A stretch of DNA of 64,000 nucleotides from Datisca glomerata (Eukaryota; Streptophyta; Magnoliopsida; Cucurbitales; Datiscaceae). The notes below the pieces were generated by a model, which did no database searches, was not told the origin of the DNA, and saw only the letters and a list, made by a program, of their open reading frames with translations. Shown in pieces: positions 1-12,379 of this stretch. The position numbers and the translations under genes are program-made. Within the stretch, counting starts at the first letter, position 1, and every line of letters starts with the position of its first letter. Location of the stretch: positions 1,054,001 to 1,118,000 of the forward strand of contig QANY01009110.1 of assembly GCA_003255025.1 (NCBI GenBank), read 5' to 3'.

Positions 1-1619
1 AAGATTAATGTTGCATGTTCTAATGGGTGTCCTTGGTTTGTATATGTATCTTTACAAAGAGATGGGAGAAAATTTCAAATTAAGTCTTTCAATGATGTCC
101 ATAATTGTAGTAGGACATTTAAGAATAGGTTTGCCAGTTCAAGTTGGCTGTCACTTAATATTTGGGGCTTTGAGAAATGCAACTCACATGAGTGTAAGTG
201 CCATGCAAAATGCTATACAGAATGATCGTATGGTGTTGGTGTCAAGGATGTAAGTTTGGAGAGCCAAGAGAAAGGCTACACTTATGATTCAAAGATCATA
301 TGATGACTAATTTAGCCAACTGTGGGATTATATTGAGGAGCTAAAAGGGTTATTGAGGGTAGTTGTGTTTTTATAAAAATTGAGGTTGGTAGAGGTGGTA
401 GACTTAAGTTTCAAAGGCTGTATATTTGTTTGGGAGCTTGTAAGAAGGGCTTTAAAGAGGGTTGTAGGCCAGTGATTGATCTGGATGAGTGTCACATTAA
501 AGGTCCCCATCCAAGACATTTATTGACTGCAGTGGGAATATATGGAAATATCTCACTGTTCCTAATTTATTATGCTATAGTGGAGGTTGAAAACTGAGAG
601 TCCAGGAGTGGTTTTTTACTACTTTGATTGATGATGTTGTAATTGTAAATAGTTACAAATGGACATTCATGAGTGATAAGCAAAAAGGGTTGAATTGTGC
701 ATTGAAAAACATAGTACTCAATGCAAAGTACAGAAGTTGTGTCGCCATATGTATGCAATTTTTAATGAGGATTTCAAAGGTCGGGCACTAAAAACTAGAT
801 TGTGGAGTTGTGCTAGGAGTATAAGAATAGTACAATTCTTGTCTGAAATGGAGAAGCTTAATAAAGAACATTTAGGGGCTTATGAATGGTTGTCTGCAAA
901 ACTTCGAATTTCATGGACTAGGTCTCACTTTCAGACCTTACGCAAGTGAGATGTACTTTCAAACAACCTTTGTGAGTCATTTACTGCTATAATTTTGGAA
1001 GCTAGGGATAGGCCTATCCTGACTATGCTTGAAACAATTAGGTTATATCTGATGATTCGAATGGCAAAGAAAAGAGAGAGAGTTTCTAAGTGGAGTTGTA
1101 ATGTGTCTCCAAACGCATGTGCATCTGTTGAGAAGAATACTATAGATAGTGCATTTTGCCTACCTATATGTGCATGAGGAGGGAAATTTGAAGTATTTCA
1201 TGCTATTGGACCAGTTAATGTAGTAAACTTGGAGACAAAGACTTGTACTTATAAGAAATGAGATCTCACTAGTTTTCCATGCAGTCATGTCATAACTGTC
1301 ATAAGCTACAAACTAGATGATCCTCTTGCATATGTGGATAGTTGTTATACAAAAGAGGTCTATTTGAAGACATACGAGCTTGTCATTAACCCCATGACCA
1401 GTTTATAATTGTGGCTCAAATCTTCTAACAAATTTCTCCTACTTACATTAAACAGCCTGAGAGACCTAAGAAATTGAGGACTAGGGAGACTGGTGAACCT
1501 CCTAGACCCCTTGCATTGCATAATAGTAAATCTAGGGCTTGTGTAGAAATGAAATGCAAATAATGTGGTGAATTGGGTCACAATAAACGGACATGTAATA
1601 GGAGAAACGTACAAAAATA
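1..1619 (+). pseudogene. Decayed MuDR/MULE transposase (MURA-like)
   Basis: Six or more fragments in shifting plus-strand frames line up in the order of a plant Mutator transposase. Near the left edge, NGCPWFVYVS followed by a Cys/His-rich stretch matches the N-terminal DNA-binding region. Around 430-545, CRPVIDLDECHIKG and LLTAVGIYGN match the catalytic MULE domain, with the first acidic residue visible. Around 735-1100 come HMYANF-like and CESF motifs. Around 1195-1380 lies a SWIM-type segment (FPCSHVI). At about 1555-1600 is a CX2CX4HX4C zinc knuckle (CGELGHNKRTC). Stops and frameshifts separate the pieces, and a stop replaces the residue just before the knuckle. The N-terminus lies off the left edge. 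I infer a dead transposase copy; only the family assignment is firm. Confidence 0.85.
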
Positions 1620-1862
1620 GTTAATACAATTAATTATGTTTTATTTATTCAATTGTAGTGTTTAAGTATGTTATGTTTTTTAATTATAGGCTTCACAACG
1701 TCTGGATCAGTGACTTCACAGAATGTTGAACCAGTGGCTTCATAGAATGCTTCCCAGATGCCAACAGTTAATACAATTAAATTATGTTTAATTTGCTAAT
1801 TATGATTAATTTGTTAACTTACATATTTTTTATAAATAATATGGTTCTATTGTTTAATTGTA

Positions 1863-2097
1863 GGCTTCTGAACTAGTGAAAAATGCATCCCAGAGGTCTG
1901 AACCAGTGGCAAATGCATCATTCCAAAAGTATGAACCAGTAGCAAATGACACTCAAAGGTCTGAACTAGTACAACCATCACTTTCCAAACTAGTAGCAAA
2001 TGACACCCAAAGGTTTGAATCAACGTACGTCTCTCAATCTCCTAGCTTGGTGACATATCATGTGCTAATGACAGTCCTTAAGAAGCAGTGCACTTGA
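1863..2097 (+). other. Repetitive C-terminal tail of the MULE reading frame
   Basis: After an AT-rich, intron-like stretch following the zinc knuckle, a short open frame repeats the motif SEPVAN/SELV...VANDTQR four times before a stop. Similar SEPV-type repeats appear in the preceding sequence (1690-1760). This looks like a low-complexity tail exon of the transposase, but it has no recognisable domain and could be a chance frame in a degenerate tandem repeat. Confidence 0.35.
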
Positions 2098-2644
2098 AAG
2101 TCAAGCAGAACATTATTCACAATGCAAGTTTAACGCCTTTCATCCCCTTAGACCGTTAAATTTGAACAATGATTGTCATTTTGTGTGTGGATATTTTGTA
2201 AGATATGTTCTAGAAACTTTGAACAATGATTTTGTGGGAATTTTGTGGATATTCTATAAGTTTATATTTTGTGAACGAGATGGTTATTTTTTTGGGTAGT
2301 AAACAGTGAAGGATGTTTGTGATTTTTTGGAAGGTTATTATGAAGTGGGTGGTAAAGTTTGGTTTTTTGGAAGGATGTTTTGGATTTTATGATAATTGTG
2401 AAGGATGTATGATTATGAAGTATGAATGATGTTAATTATGTTTGGGAATATTATTCTTTCTCTCTTTCAACTCAAGGATTAAATTTTGTCGATGAAAATT
2501 TAACCTTAACTTGTCATTGATCAAAATGTCTTTCAATTGAAATATTCAAATTAAGCTTAAAATACAAGATAAATATTTCTAAAACTTGAAGTAAACAAAC
2601 ATCAACAACAAGCATATGCACATCATCAACTTCTTAATATTGGA

Positions 2645-2995
2645 TCATAAAATTTTATTGTCGTGTTGAAGTCGGGTCATTGCTCTTAATAAACCAGGGA
2701 TAATATTTTTTGCTCTTTCACACATAGGTGAGTCGGACCACATGAAAAACCTGCATTCTCCATTGTTCTGCAAAGAAAAAAATTCAACAAAATTAACAAA
2801 CAACTATGAGAAATAAAGCTTCCAATTTTAGTTAACATGGAGGTTCCAATTTGAATATAAAATTGAGGTTGGAGAAGTGAAAATTTCTCTTCCAAATTAA
2901 TTAAAACATGCATAGAACCTTCTTCCCTGGTTCAAATCAGTCCAAGAGGTCTTCAGTTTTGAAGGAATACTGCAGTTGCATATTGGAGCTCCCAT
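2645..2995 (-). pseudogene. GRF-type zinc finger protein remnant (two exons)
   Basis: The first minus-strand block (2995 downward) reads CNCSIPSKLKTSWTDLNQGR then RFYAC, the classic N-terminal half of a plant GRF zinc finger (CxC...TSWT..NPGRRFY.C). The second block (2767 to 2645) starts right after a good acceptor (TTTGCAG). It reads NGECRFFMWSDSPMCERAKN then IIPGLLR, the second half with its FFxW and CERA motifs, and ends at TGA. Between them the expected donor is gone: after ...FYACFN the frame hits a stop, as if by a small AATT duplication. Such short zf-GRF proteins are common in plants and often sit beside MULEs. Here the adjacent MULE is on the opposite strand. I consider it non-functional. 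Confidence 0.65.
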
Positions 2996-3458
2996 GGAAA
3001 AAGAAAAAAAATGAAGGAGTTGAGTTGTAGGGGAAGCAGAAAAAGGGAAGAATAAAACACGAAGAAGAAAAGGGGAAATGAGGGGTTCATTTAGGCGCCG
3101 ATTCTTATAGGAAAAAGGGGTTAGTGGGTGAGAGGCCTTTGATGGATTACACGTGAGAAGGGGTATTGAATTACCCCATCGTCCATAAAAAATGCAAGTG
3201 TAAGTCACGTGCATTGACTTCCGTCAGTTTTTTGGAAAGAAGTCATGGTAGGGTTCATTGTTAATAAAATAATTAAAGTTGATGGTGTTATTTGCAAGAT
3301 TTTAAAGGTCAGGGGGCAAAATGGTACAATCACACCAAGATCGGGGGGCTTCACTATAATTAACCCATAAGAAAAATACTTTTGATTAAAAAGCTGATAA
3401 AGAAATATCAGAAATTTAAGATACTAAAACACTTTTGGGATAAGAGGGAACCCTTTGA

Positions 3459-4260
3459 CGTGTGGACAGTGCATCTTCTCAAAAAATCCGCCCATCTCTT
3501 TCGCCTGCTAAGTTTCTAACCCTAGCCCCTTGTGCCAGCGCCGCCTATCACGAGGAGAGCTCATTTTCTCTCCATGTGACCCACTTTTACATATTTTCCC
3601 TCTGTTTCTTCATTCCCGCTCCCCTTCTTCTCCTTTCAGACTTTCGTTTCCTCCTCCCCTCCTCTATCTTTTTCTCCTACTCTCCCTTTCTGTTTTTCTA
3701 TCTTCCCTGTTTTCATCCCTTCCCCCTATGTGCCCCTCTCCCTTACCTCTCATTTTCCTTTCCCTTCCCTTCGGTCTTTGTTTTTTCTTTGCGATTTGGG
3801 TCTGTCCTTTGTGTTTCTAGGGGATTTCTTCCAATTTCGAATTTTTTTTGTGCCTACCAATTGTGTAGACCTTGGTCCTCCAGATCTATAGTCTTTGGTG
3901 GGTTTGTCTCTTCAGATCTGACTTTTATGGAGCTTTTGGGACATGTTTTGTATGCATCACAACCAGGGTTCCCATATCTATTCGAAGTTATCTTACTCTT
4001 TATGTAGATATGCTTTTGAAGTGCTAGCTGGCCGAGCCAGATGTGGTTGGTGGAGGACCTGTGAAACAAGCCGTCTGTGCTCTATATTTGTGTGTTGTTT
4101 GCACATAATTCTCTCTCTAGATTTAAGTAGGTTTTACTGGTCTTATCTAGTACTTATAATAGTGTATTTTTATTTAGATCTAATAGTTTGATTCAGATCC
4201 TGGTGATGTTTATATCCTTTTGTTGATTACGAAAAAAAAATGTTTCTTCTTAAAACAAAA
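3459..4260 (+). mobile_element. Retroposon-like insertion with A-rich tail
   Basis: A strongly pyrimidine-rich 5' part (about 3590-3800) is followed by unique-looking sequence and an A-rich end (a run of nine A near 4230, then AAAACAAAA at 4252-4260). It is bounded by near-identical 14-mers: AGGGAACCCTTTGA at 3445-3458 and AGGAGACCCTTTGA at 4261-4274 (12 of 14 match). An A-rich 3' end directly abutting the second repeat is what target-primed reverse transcription leaves. The long open frame in the CT-rich part has no recognisable domain. It could be a non-autonomous LINE derivative or a retrocopy. Confidence 0.45.
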
Positions 4261-4274
4261 AGGAGACCCTTTGA

Positions 4275-7200
4275 AGCTGATTGAAGTCAAAGAGAGTTCA
4301 AATTGCAACCGACATTCACCATCTAATGGGAAAAAAGGGTACTACGATCATAAAAGAGGGACCGTACCCAAAATAAGAAATTAGATCATTTCTATACTAA
4401 TTTATGCGTTAAATGTTATTAACGTGTAATTATTTTTTAAGTTATGAATTTCATAAGTATTTGAAAAAATGTGACAAGAATTTGTGTAATTAGTAGCAGA
4501 TCTCTTGAAATCAACAACTTAGTTGGTAAGATTTCATCTTTAAGCAAACAAACTCTAAAATTAGCATTTTGTTACAATCACTATGCGAACAGAAATGTAA
4601 CATACACATGCTTATGAGATTAACATAAAAGACAAAAAAAATTGTCGGTTAGTTTTACTGTTTAATCTTCTCTTGTCTTCGTCCAACTCGCTCTTCCCCT
4701 TTAATAGAAAATGTTTTTACTTTGAGTTAGTAAGAAAATGATGAAATGATGATCCACGACAAATATAATGTTTTTATATGTTAATCACATAAGCACACGT
4801 GTTACATGCTAACTTTTTTTTTCATTACTTATTATCACAGAAGGTCAATTTTAAATTGTATCTACTTAAAAGTAAAAGTGTAAAGATAACATTTCGTAGA
4901 GCTCATGAGAGTACAAAATATGCAAAGATGCAAAGTACATTAAATGCTCATTAGGATGAAATATAATTGAATTTAGGTTCACAATGCAAATGGCGGATTG
5001 GACAAGTAAGCACATAATGGCGTGACGAGTGTGAATGTCCGTATGGGCAGCAAACAAGATTACATTTGTTGTTGACAACATCTAGAAATCAGGCGGAAAA
5101 CGAATATCATTGGGAAAATATCCTCCTATAACCATAGGGGAAGCGTTTTAGTAAATGTGTTGTGAGATATTCCCTTGCTTTTTATTTGCATAAGAAGAAG
5201 ACATGGTCTAGATGACAAACTTATTCTTCTTAAGTGGTATATAAATACGTCGATAAACTTGATCATTATTATTGATTGAAACCCTAATATATATAACGTG
5301 ACTAACTTCGGAGTTGAAAATCCTTCAACAACAACACCAGTGTTGTTTAAATGTTGCTAATTTCATTTTCTAGTTTTTTGTTTTTCAAAATTTGTGGAGC
5401 GATGGCAATACCGGTCAAACGTAGTCTTGTGGAGATTTGAAAGTTTATGGATTAAAGCAATTTTGAAAATTTTAAAACTATCTAAGTTGCAACTTTCTTG
5501 GAGTATAGTGTCATTTCCCCATCTTTTTTTACATCAGTCCATGCATGGTTTAAGGTTATAAGGAAAGTTAGTTTTAAAAAGTAGGGCAAGGACGTAAAGA
5601 CAACATCAAGAAAAAAAGTGATTTAATAGGGATAGAAGATAAAAAGATTCTGATTAAATGTTTAGGTTCTGTCAATTTTCAGTTACGTCTCATCTTTCTT
5701 TACTTACTTAACCCACCTTTATTTTTCTAAAAGGGTTTGTAGTAATTCTGGCATTTGATCGCATAATCTATTGACAGCTGCATATTGTGGTTGTTTTGAT
5801 AATTCGGTGAGCATTGCACCTTATTGAAAGGCAGCCACTTTGCCCCAAGAATTGTTCAACCGATTAAGTGATCAAATGTTTTTTATAAAGATTTAATATT
5901 TGATTTTTACAGTGATTTTTTGAAATATCTATACCTCATCTTTTGTCCTTCAATTATCATCAAGTTTTAATCTTGATCTTATTTGATATAGACACATATT
6001 ACACGTTAATACATTTACTTCCGTATAATATTGTCCGTGCCCGTACTGTTCTCAAAAATATGGATTTATACTCGTATTTTTTAGCCGGGACATATAATAC
6101 GAGAATTATACGTATTCCAATTATACGGCCAAAATTCAGAAGCCCTTTCCCTGTGTTTTCGTGAAGCCCTTTCCCTGTCCCTGCTCCTCTCTGTTCTCTG
6201 TTTCACTGCGCGACCCCCCGGTCTCGGTCTCCCTCGTCTAAAGTTAAATTTCAGAAACGCTTTCCTTCTCAGTCAAATTTCAGAAATGATTCTTGAGGCT
6301 CTTGAGTCTTGCTTGACTGCACATGTCCCTCACCTCTTCAGTCGTTAATCATGAGTCTGAGTTTCGGTCCTCAAGAATCGCGAATCTGGTCTCCCTCATC
6401 TTGCTTGACTGCATCTGTCTCCTCTAAGTTTCAGTCCTCTGTAAGAACCCAGATTGCTTCGCCTCCTCTCCTCCTCCCCTCGTCTGTCGGCGGCAAACTC
6501 TCAAAGAACCCATATTGCTTGCCTACTCAGATTGCTTCGAACTTCGAAGAACCCAGGTTTGGTTCTCAAATTTGGGTTCTGGTTTTTTGTTGTGTTAATT
6601 GCATGGAAACAGGGGTGGGGTTAGAAGAATTTGGTTCGAAGAACCTGTATTTTTTGTGGGGTAAATTGTTCTGGTTTATGATATAAACTTTTGTAAATTG
6701 TTCTATTCTACAGCCGTATTTTTTATATCAGATTTTTTAAATAAAAATGTATGATACTCGTTTAAAATTTATATATGATTTTTTACGAATCGCGTATTCT
6801 TATTTAATTTTAACTGAATATTTGACCGTTTAATTCTCAAATTATACAAACTGAATAATATTTTATATTTTTATCGTACTCAAATTAATTAATTATGTCC
6901 CTGACATAGCTGCGGTGACCTATGTCAGAGACATAGGTCAACTACTCCTCCTACCCATTTTCTGTAGAAAAAAAGACAGCAAATTATTTTGGTATTAAAA
7001 ATTCTGTAAAACTTTAAATTATTTGTTATCACGTTTTTAAACTATAATATATTATTTATATTTAAAAAAACTAGGTTAATTTTAAAACTTTAAAAAGATG
7101 TAAAAGAATATTTTTTTAAAAATTTCAAAATAAAAATTATCTCCTTTACTTTTTTTTCACTTTTTCTAGTGAAACATAGAAAAAAAATTTATTTTATTTT
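4275..7200. other. AT-rich intergenic DNA, no gene seen
   Basis: No coding pattern is recognisable on either strand. Around 6,130-6,560 the sequence turns C/T-rich, with repeated phrases (CTTGCTTGACTGCA twice, CCCTTTCCCTGT twice), like an old 5' UTR or a transposon end. CGTAT-type words cluster on both sides (5,990-6,120 and 6,705-6,800). A perfect short palindrome, CCTATGTC-AGA-GACATAGG, lies at 6919-6937. Confidence 0.5.
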
Positions 7201-7202
7201 TT

Positions 7203-7412
7203 GAAAAAGATCATGTTGTCCCTCCCTAATATGGAAGAAGGGCAGAAACGTAGAAAAAGATCATGCGGTCCCTAATATGGAGGGGCAGAAACATAGAAAA
7301 AGATCATGATGTGGTGCCTAATATGGACAACAAAGGCTTGTGCTTGGTGAGTAAGCAGATTTGTATAAGGGCTTGTGCTTGATGAGTAAGCAGACTACTA
7401 TAAGAGCTTCTC
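7203..7412. repeat. Two adjacent short tandem repeats
   Basis: At about 7205-7330 three units share AAAAAGATCATG, then GTCCCTAATATGGA and GGGCAGAAAC. They are spaced about 50-60 bp apart. At about 7334-7410 two units share GGCTTGTGCTTG and TGAGTAAGCAGA. Imperfect local duplications; no coding content is seen. Confidence 0.6.
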
Positions 7413-8203
7413 CTACTTAATCTTTATGCTGCCGACTGAGATTTTGACCTCGACAAATCTTCATTTTCTCTCTTAAAGATAAATTTTCAAATTTTCTATT
7501 AGCCTAATCTGAACGGTCAAATCAAGATTGTATCAATATAACACTAGGTATATGAAAAACATATTTTGATTCAGATAACATTGTCAAAGAATCTGACCCC
7601 TCAGGTTGCTTATAAAAGAGCAAATTGAATTGTACAAGTTGATCACTTTGAATTATGTGATGTCCTTTATGCATAAAGTGGCATATGGTACAAAAAATAA
7701 AGGACATATAGACTAGCTACCACACGCATGATATAGATTTATATTGAACTTTTGGAGGCTCAGATTTAAATGAACATCAAGGACACAAGTCTCAGGTACT
7801 CCTCCCCACGGGCCTTCCACTGTTTTTTACCCCCCAAATGTATGGTTGGAAACTTGGACCATTTTAACTATTACAAATATTATTCTTTGCATTTATTTAA
7901 AAAATAGATATATATATTATAAATATAAATTGACTTTTCAAATTTTAAGATTGTTAGTATATGAAGAATATATTTGTTGCCGTCTCTATGACTTGGTGAA
8001 GGTTCTCTCTTCTCATGTCTTAATTTGTGCTCTCTTCTCGTGTCTTAATTTGTGACGGTTTTATTATGAATATAAGTTTCAGAATAATATTGAATAATAT
8101 TATACTAAATCTATCGGATTAGACTGTATTGTATCTTATTGGATTAAATAGTGCAGTCTAATATTTTGTACCATATCGGTTAAAAAATTATACTATTTGT
8201 ACA

Positions 8204-8694
8204 TTGTTTGGTACATGATAGTACTTAACTGTCAAATTATCTTTCATCATTTATTCCTGAAACTATATGTTATTTTACATTTTCGATCACAAACAAAAAT
8301 ATTTAATATTTTAAGTAGCAATACATACCATTATTTAAAAATATATATAATAATAAAATAGATACATTCAATTATTAAATAAAATGTGAATATTATATAA
8401 ATATGGGAAAAACATATCAAAAGAAAATTCAAACCCTAAAAATCTTGGCATGACACCATCACCTTAAAATTTTATAAGTAAAATATTCTTTCAACTTTAT
8501 TAACAAATGGATTTGAAATATTTTTCTATCTCTTAGTCCCGCCGAATCCCAGTGATGAGGGCCGTATTAGTTAATACGGTGAAATGAGTGTCACCGTATT
8601 AGATAATCCGGACAGAATGTCAAGCCAAACGTAAGACAGTACTAAAATAGTACTATCTAACTTTTAGTATTATCCAGTACTGACAGCCAAACAA
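8204..8694. repeat. Possible MITE with short imperfect terminal inverted repeats
   Basis: The left end TTGTTTGGTACATGATAGTA and the inverse of the right end (TTGTTTGGCTGTC then AGTACT) are similar. The interior is AT-rich and non-coding and contains further TAGTACT words. No target-site duplication is clear, so the family is not assigned and the call is weak. Confidence 0.28.
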
Positions 8695-8824
8695 AGTCAT
8701 ATAGTTCTAGCTACAGTCGTCTGTGTCCTTAGATCAGATTGTGTTCTAGACGTCGTGATGTGCATATGACGTATCTAATTTTGGACCCATCTATACCATG
8801 TCTATGTCAAGTTTCTGTGGTTTC

Positions 8825-9010
8825 AAACCGCCAGCTAACGACCCATCGAAACGAAGTTATGTTGACAGAAAAATAACAGCCAAAGCTTTATTAGAGGCGG
8901 TTTTAGGAGACCATTAATAATTTGTTCCGGCGGCTTTTTAGTCCTTTATTGGTGGTTATGAACCGTCAGTAAAAGGTTTGATATTTATTTCTGGCCATTT
9001 TCAAACCGCG
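8825..9010. repeat. CACTA-like sub-terminal GC-box repeats
   Basis: Several short GC boxes in both orientations (AAACCGCC, GGCGGTTTTAGG, CCGGCGGCTTTTTAG, AAACCGCGCGG) stand out against AT-rich surroundings. Sub-terminal repeats of plant CACTA (En/Spm-like) elements commonly carry GGCGGTTT/AAACCGCC motifs. No CACTA terminus or matching far end was found, so this may be a fragment only. Confidence 0.35.
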
Positions 9011-10022
9011 CGGATTGTGTCCAATTTTTGAATAATTGTTCTATTTTGAGAGTATTCTATAATTTTACCGGCAATATAATCTTCAACACAGATTTGTAAA
9101 ATATTTCCTACGACCAGAAAATTCACAACAATACACTAACAAAATTTGTCAATTAATACAACATCTCATAAAGTAGCAAGATGTCATCAATCTTCTAACA
9201 CACATCTCATGAAAATTAAAACATAAAATCTAGCAATTAAGAAGTTGAGTACTACAAATTTCATTATTCATAGCATTACAAGATAAGTAAAAAAAACTAG
9301 ACAAAAATCCAATTCAAAGACTCTCTACCTAGCTATGTGTTTTCTTCAACCATTTAAGAGCTAGAAGCACTAGCATACACATCTATTTGAGGAATGTGAA
9401 AACAAAGTCGTTACAGTAGGGTCTAATCCAAGCCCTCATACGTGTCAATTCTCTTTTTCCATTACTTCCGAAAAAATGTTGTTCATCAAGAGAACGTCTT
9501 CAGAAGGTTCCGAAAATTTATCCATTCACTCATGCATGCATAGAATTCTGCAATTGCAAAACATAAACCACAAGTTTGATACTAGGTAACATTTCGTGCT
9601 ACTTTTAAAATTCTAGTTTATGTATAAATCTAGAGATGAAATTGTGTTACTAAGTAGATAAAATTTTACAAAACTTTAATAAACAAAAAATCAGTACAAA
9701 CTGCAAAATAAAAAAAACAAACATAAAAACAAGCAAAATTCGTCATTGTCGAGGTTGTTTTCTAGGTATTGATGTTGTATGGTTCAATAATATGTTGAAC
9801 GGTTCAACAAATGTGTACAAATATTTCAATAAATAGTTTTGGGGTCTAACATTTTTTTAAGTTTCAAATAAATTTATTGAATGAATTCAACAAATGTATT
9901 TGATAGTTCAACTAAAACTCTCAATATCATGTCGAGAAAATCATTACCCATTAAAAAACTAAAAGCAAGTAAATAAATATATATAGATAAGATGAAAATA
10001 AAATGGTGAAGGAAGAACTTAC

Positions 10023-10259
10023 CAAAATGTAAAAAGTCTTGAGGTCATCCCCTCCGATTTCAACCCTCGGTTGATTAACAAGTTGAGACGGTTTGAGCTC
10101 ACACCCGTCGTTTTCTCTATTATTATAAGTCACTTTATGAGAAATAGACCTTATAAATGCGTCCAAAACATCCCCATATTCTCCACCAACAACTTTATGA
10201 GAAATAGACCTTATAAAAGCCAACAAGTTTCCTTTTTTTAATTTCTTAAAAAAATTCAA
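10023..10259 (-). pseudogene. FT/TFL1-family (PEBP) exon 1 fragment
   Basis: The minus-strand frame contains [19 protein letters not shown], then [13 protein letters not shown] and [15 protein letters not shown]. This is the complete conserved part of exon 1 of plant phosphatidylethanolamine-binding proteins (FT, TFL1 relatives), which control flowering time. It ends at TTTTG|GTAAGT (10023/10022), the position and donor where FT-family exon 1 ends. The usual N-terminus is replaced: the segment encoding [10 protein letters not shown] occurs twice, about 62 bp apart, with an unrelated start ([10 protein letters not shown]) upstream. I see no exons 2-4 in the ~1 kb downstream on this strand, so I call it an isolated, rearranged gene fragment. 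The frame itself is undamaged, so either recent capture or a distant remainder is possible. Confidence 0.8.
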
Positions 10260-11519
10260 GGATGATGAATGGGTATTTATATGAATATTTTTTGTTGTGG
10301 GTATCTAAGCTTTAACTTTTGTCCCATAATTAAATAGATTCTCCCCCTTTTCTCTCTTATGATTTGCCTTTGTCAATTTTGGTGTACTAAAATTCCCATG
10401 AGCCAATGTCTAACCCAATTCTTGAAAAGATGTCTAGCACAATTCTTGAAAAGATGATGACGGACTGAAATTGAAATTGAAATTGAAATTAGTTTCTTAA
10501 GAATAGGAACGGAATTTTTAGGTAACTAAACAACATAATAATACTTAATTAAATTTGTGTAAAGATTTTTAAAACACTAGGATTTTGTCAAATTTTTAAA
10601 CTACCCTGATTTCATAATCTTAATATATCATAAATACATTTTATTATATGTTATAACTACATATTAAAAAAAATTATAAGTAAAAATCATTAATTAATTG
10701 GCTAATTATATTTACTTGTAAATTATTGATTATAAGTAATTATAATAACAAACCACACGAAGAAATGAAAGAGGTTGAATTAGACAAAAACAAAACCATT
10801 CAGTTATATCTGCATATAAGTAGTTAATTATGAATAATTAACATGACTTAATTCCATTATCTGTATTTATAATAACTTTATATTTTTTTAAATACGTAAG
10901 TTTTTTTATGTATGAACATGAATATAAAGTGTTTATGTACTAATTTTCTTATTGACAATGAGTAATTAGATTGATTATAATATTTTGAATGATGTAAATA
11001 TTCAATTATTATCAAAATATTTCTACATCCGAAAATAAAATATTTCCGCAAATAAAAAATCGGGAAAAATCTAGGATACATTTAATTAAAGTGCATAGGA
11101 AGATGATGTTAGCTTAAATGTATGATAAATAATTATCTCTATTACGGGATCGGCTTAGAAACAACAATCTTACACATTTAAAATGAAATAAAAAAACTAC
11201 CTAATTATAAATAGGAATATGAAAAACTACCCTAATAATGGGAACGATAGGACTTTAATATACTTACTATTTCTAGTCATAAGTATAGAAACAAAAGTCA
11301 AAATTCTAAAAAACAAAAAAAGTAAATCTATGACAATTAGAAAAATATAACAGCATAAAAATATTCAAACAATTAAAAATATTTTAAAAAACATAAAAAC
11401 AGAAAATATTTTTAAGTAAGTAATATATAATATCAAGTAGAGTTACTTTATATATGCATATATATAATTAAAGAATAGTTAAACAATAAAAACGAGTAAA
11501 TTAGTTTAAATATTATTCA
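10260..11519. other. AT-rich intergenic DNA with micro-repeats
   Basis: No gene is seen. A 6-bp repeat (GAAATT four times) lies at about 10466-10490, directly after a two-copy duplication (CAATTCTTGAAAAGATG) at about 10417-10456. The remainder is low-complexity A/T-rich sequence. Confidence 0.5.
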
Positions 11520-12379
11520 TGGGCTAAGAGTGTGAGATCTGAATGATGAAAGACGAACATTTTAAGTCAGCCTATGGAAGGTGCCAAAATATTTTTGGGA
11601 GGAATTCAGAAAGAATTCTTCGAGCCTAATAAGTACAAAAATGACAAATGAAGCAAAAGTCAAAATTCCATTACGCTGAAAGGGAAAACCTCTATTTATA
11701 GATAAGTTTCCATACAGGGTCCACTCCAATTAATCACTTGACTAATTGACAGTGGACCCTATATAATGACACATCAACAACCTCATTGAGATGTCAACAT
11801 CCAGTCATCATTTATTATAACCATAACCGTGTGACCCAGGGTATCTATGAGGAAGATTATCATGTACGCCTCCTTCACATTGCGTCATATGTCATGTGCA
11901 ATGACCATGAATCCGAGAAGAAAGAACACGAAGATTACGCCACATCAATGAGATAGGTGGTATTCGTCTGGGACCCCTCTCGAGAGGTGTCCTAACAACT
12001 AAGTCCCTCCACACAATGGGAATATGGCACATCCACAGCCCTCAAAGAGGTCATTTGGGTGAAGGGATATCCTTTCCAGTACAGCGTAACCTCATCCAAA
12101 TCCTACGAGACCACAACCTCCAAAATGTTCCTCGGCAAGAGACCCATTGAAGTATTTATCACTTGACTTAGTGGTTAGAATGATACGAACGAATACATCG
12201 AAAGAATAAATAATACAAGATACATTTTATGTCGGTCGGTCGCTGACGTGGATCGATCAATCACGTTAAAAAGTCAAAGCAGATATTTGGCAGTAGTTCA
12301 TAGGAGTGACATGTGCCACATTAGATAGTCAAAGTCAAAGCGGTCAACTATGTGAATGACGAAGGTGCATCCATGTACA
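11520..12379 (-). repeat. Ty3/Gypsy-type LTR, left (3') copy, truncated
   Basis: About 860 bp matches the segment at 16,560-17,400 in the same orientation, by eye at roughly three bases in four to four in five. Shared landmarks include GAGATCTGAA, the GTCCACTCCAATTAATC block, CACTTGACTTAGTGGTTA, and the end GTGCATCCATGTACA. The inner edge of the right copy (TGTTCAGAAG...) is not recognisable here, so this copy is probably truncated at its left. On the minus strand both copies carry a CTATAAATA TATA-like box (here near 11,690-11,705). Confidence 0.6.

Noticed and set aside
3462..4007. 181-codon frame rich in Phe, Leu, Pro and Ser
   Set aside because: It arises from a CT-rich tract, overlaps another equally open frame, and shows no domain.
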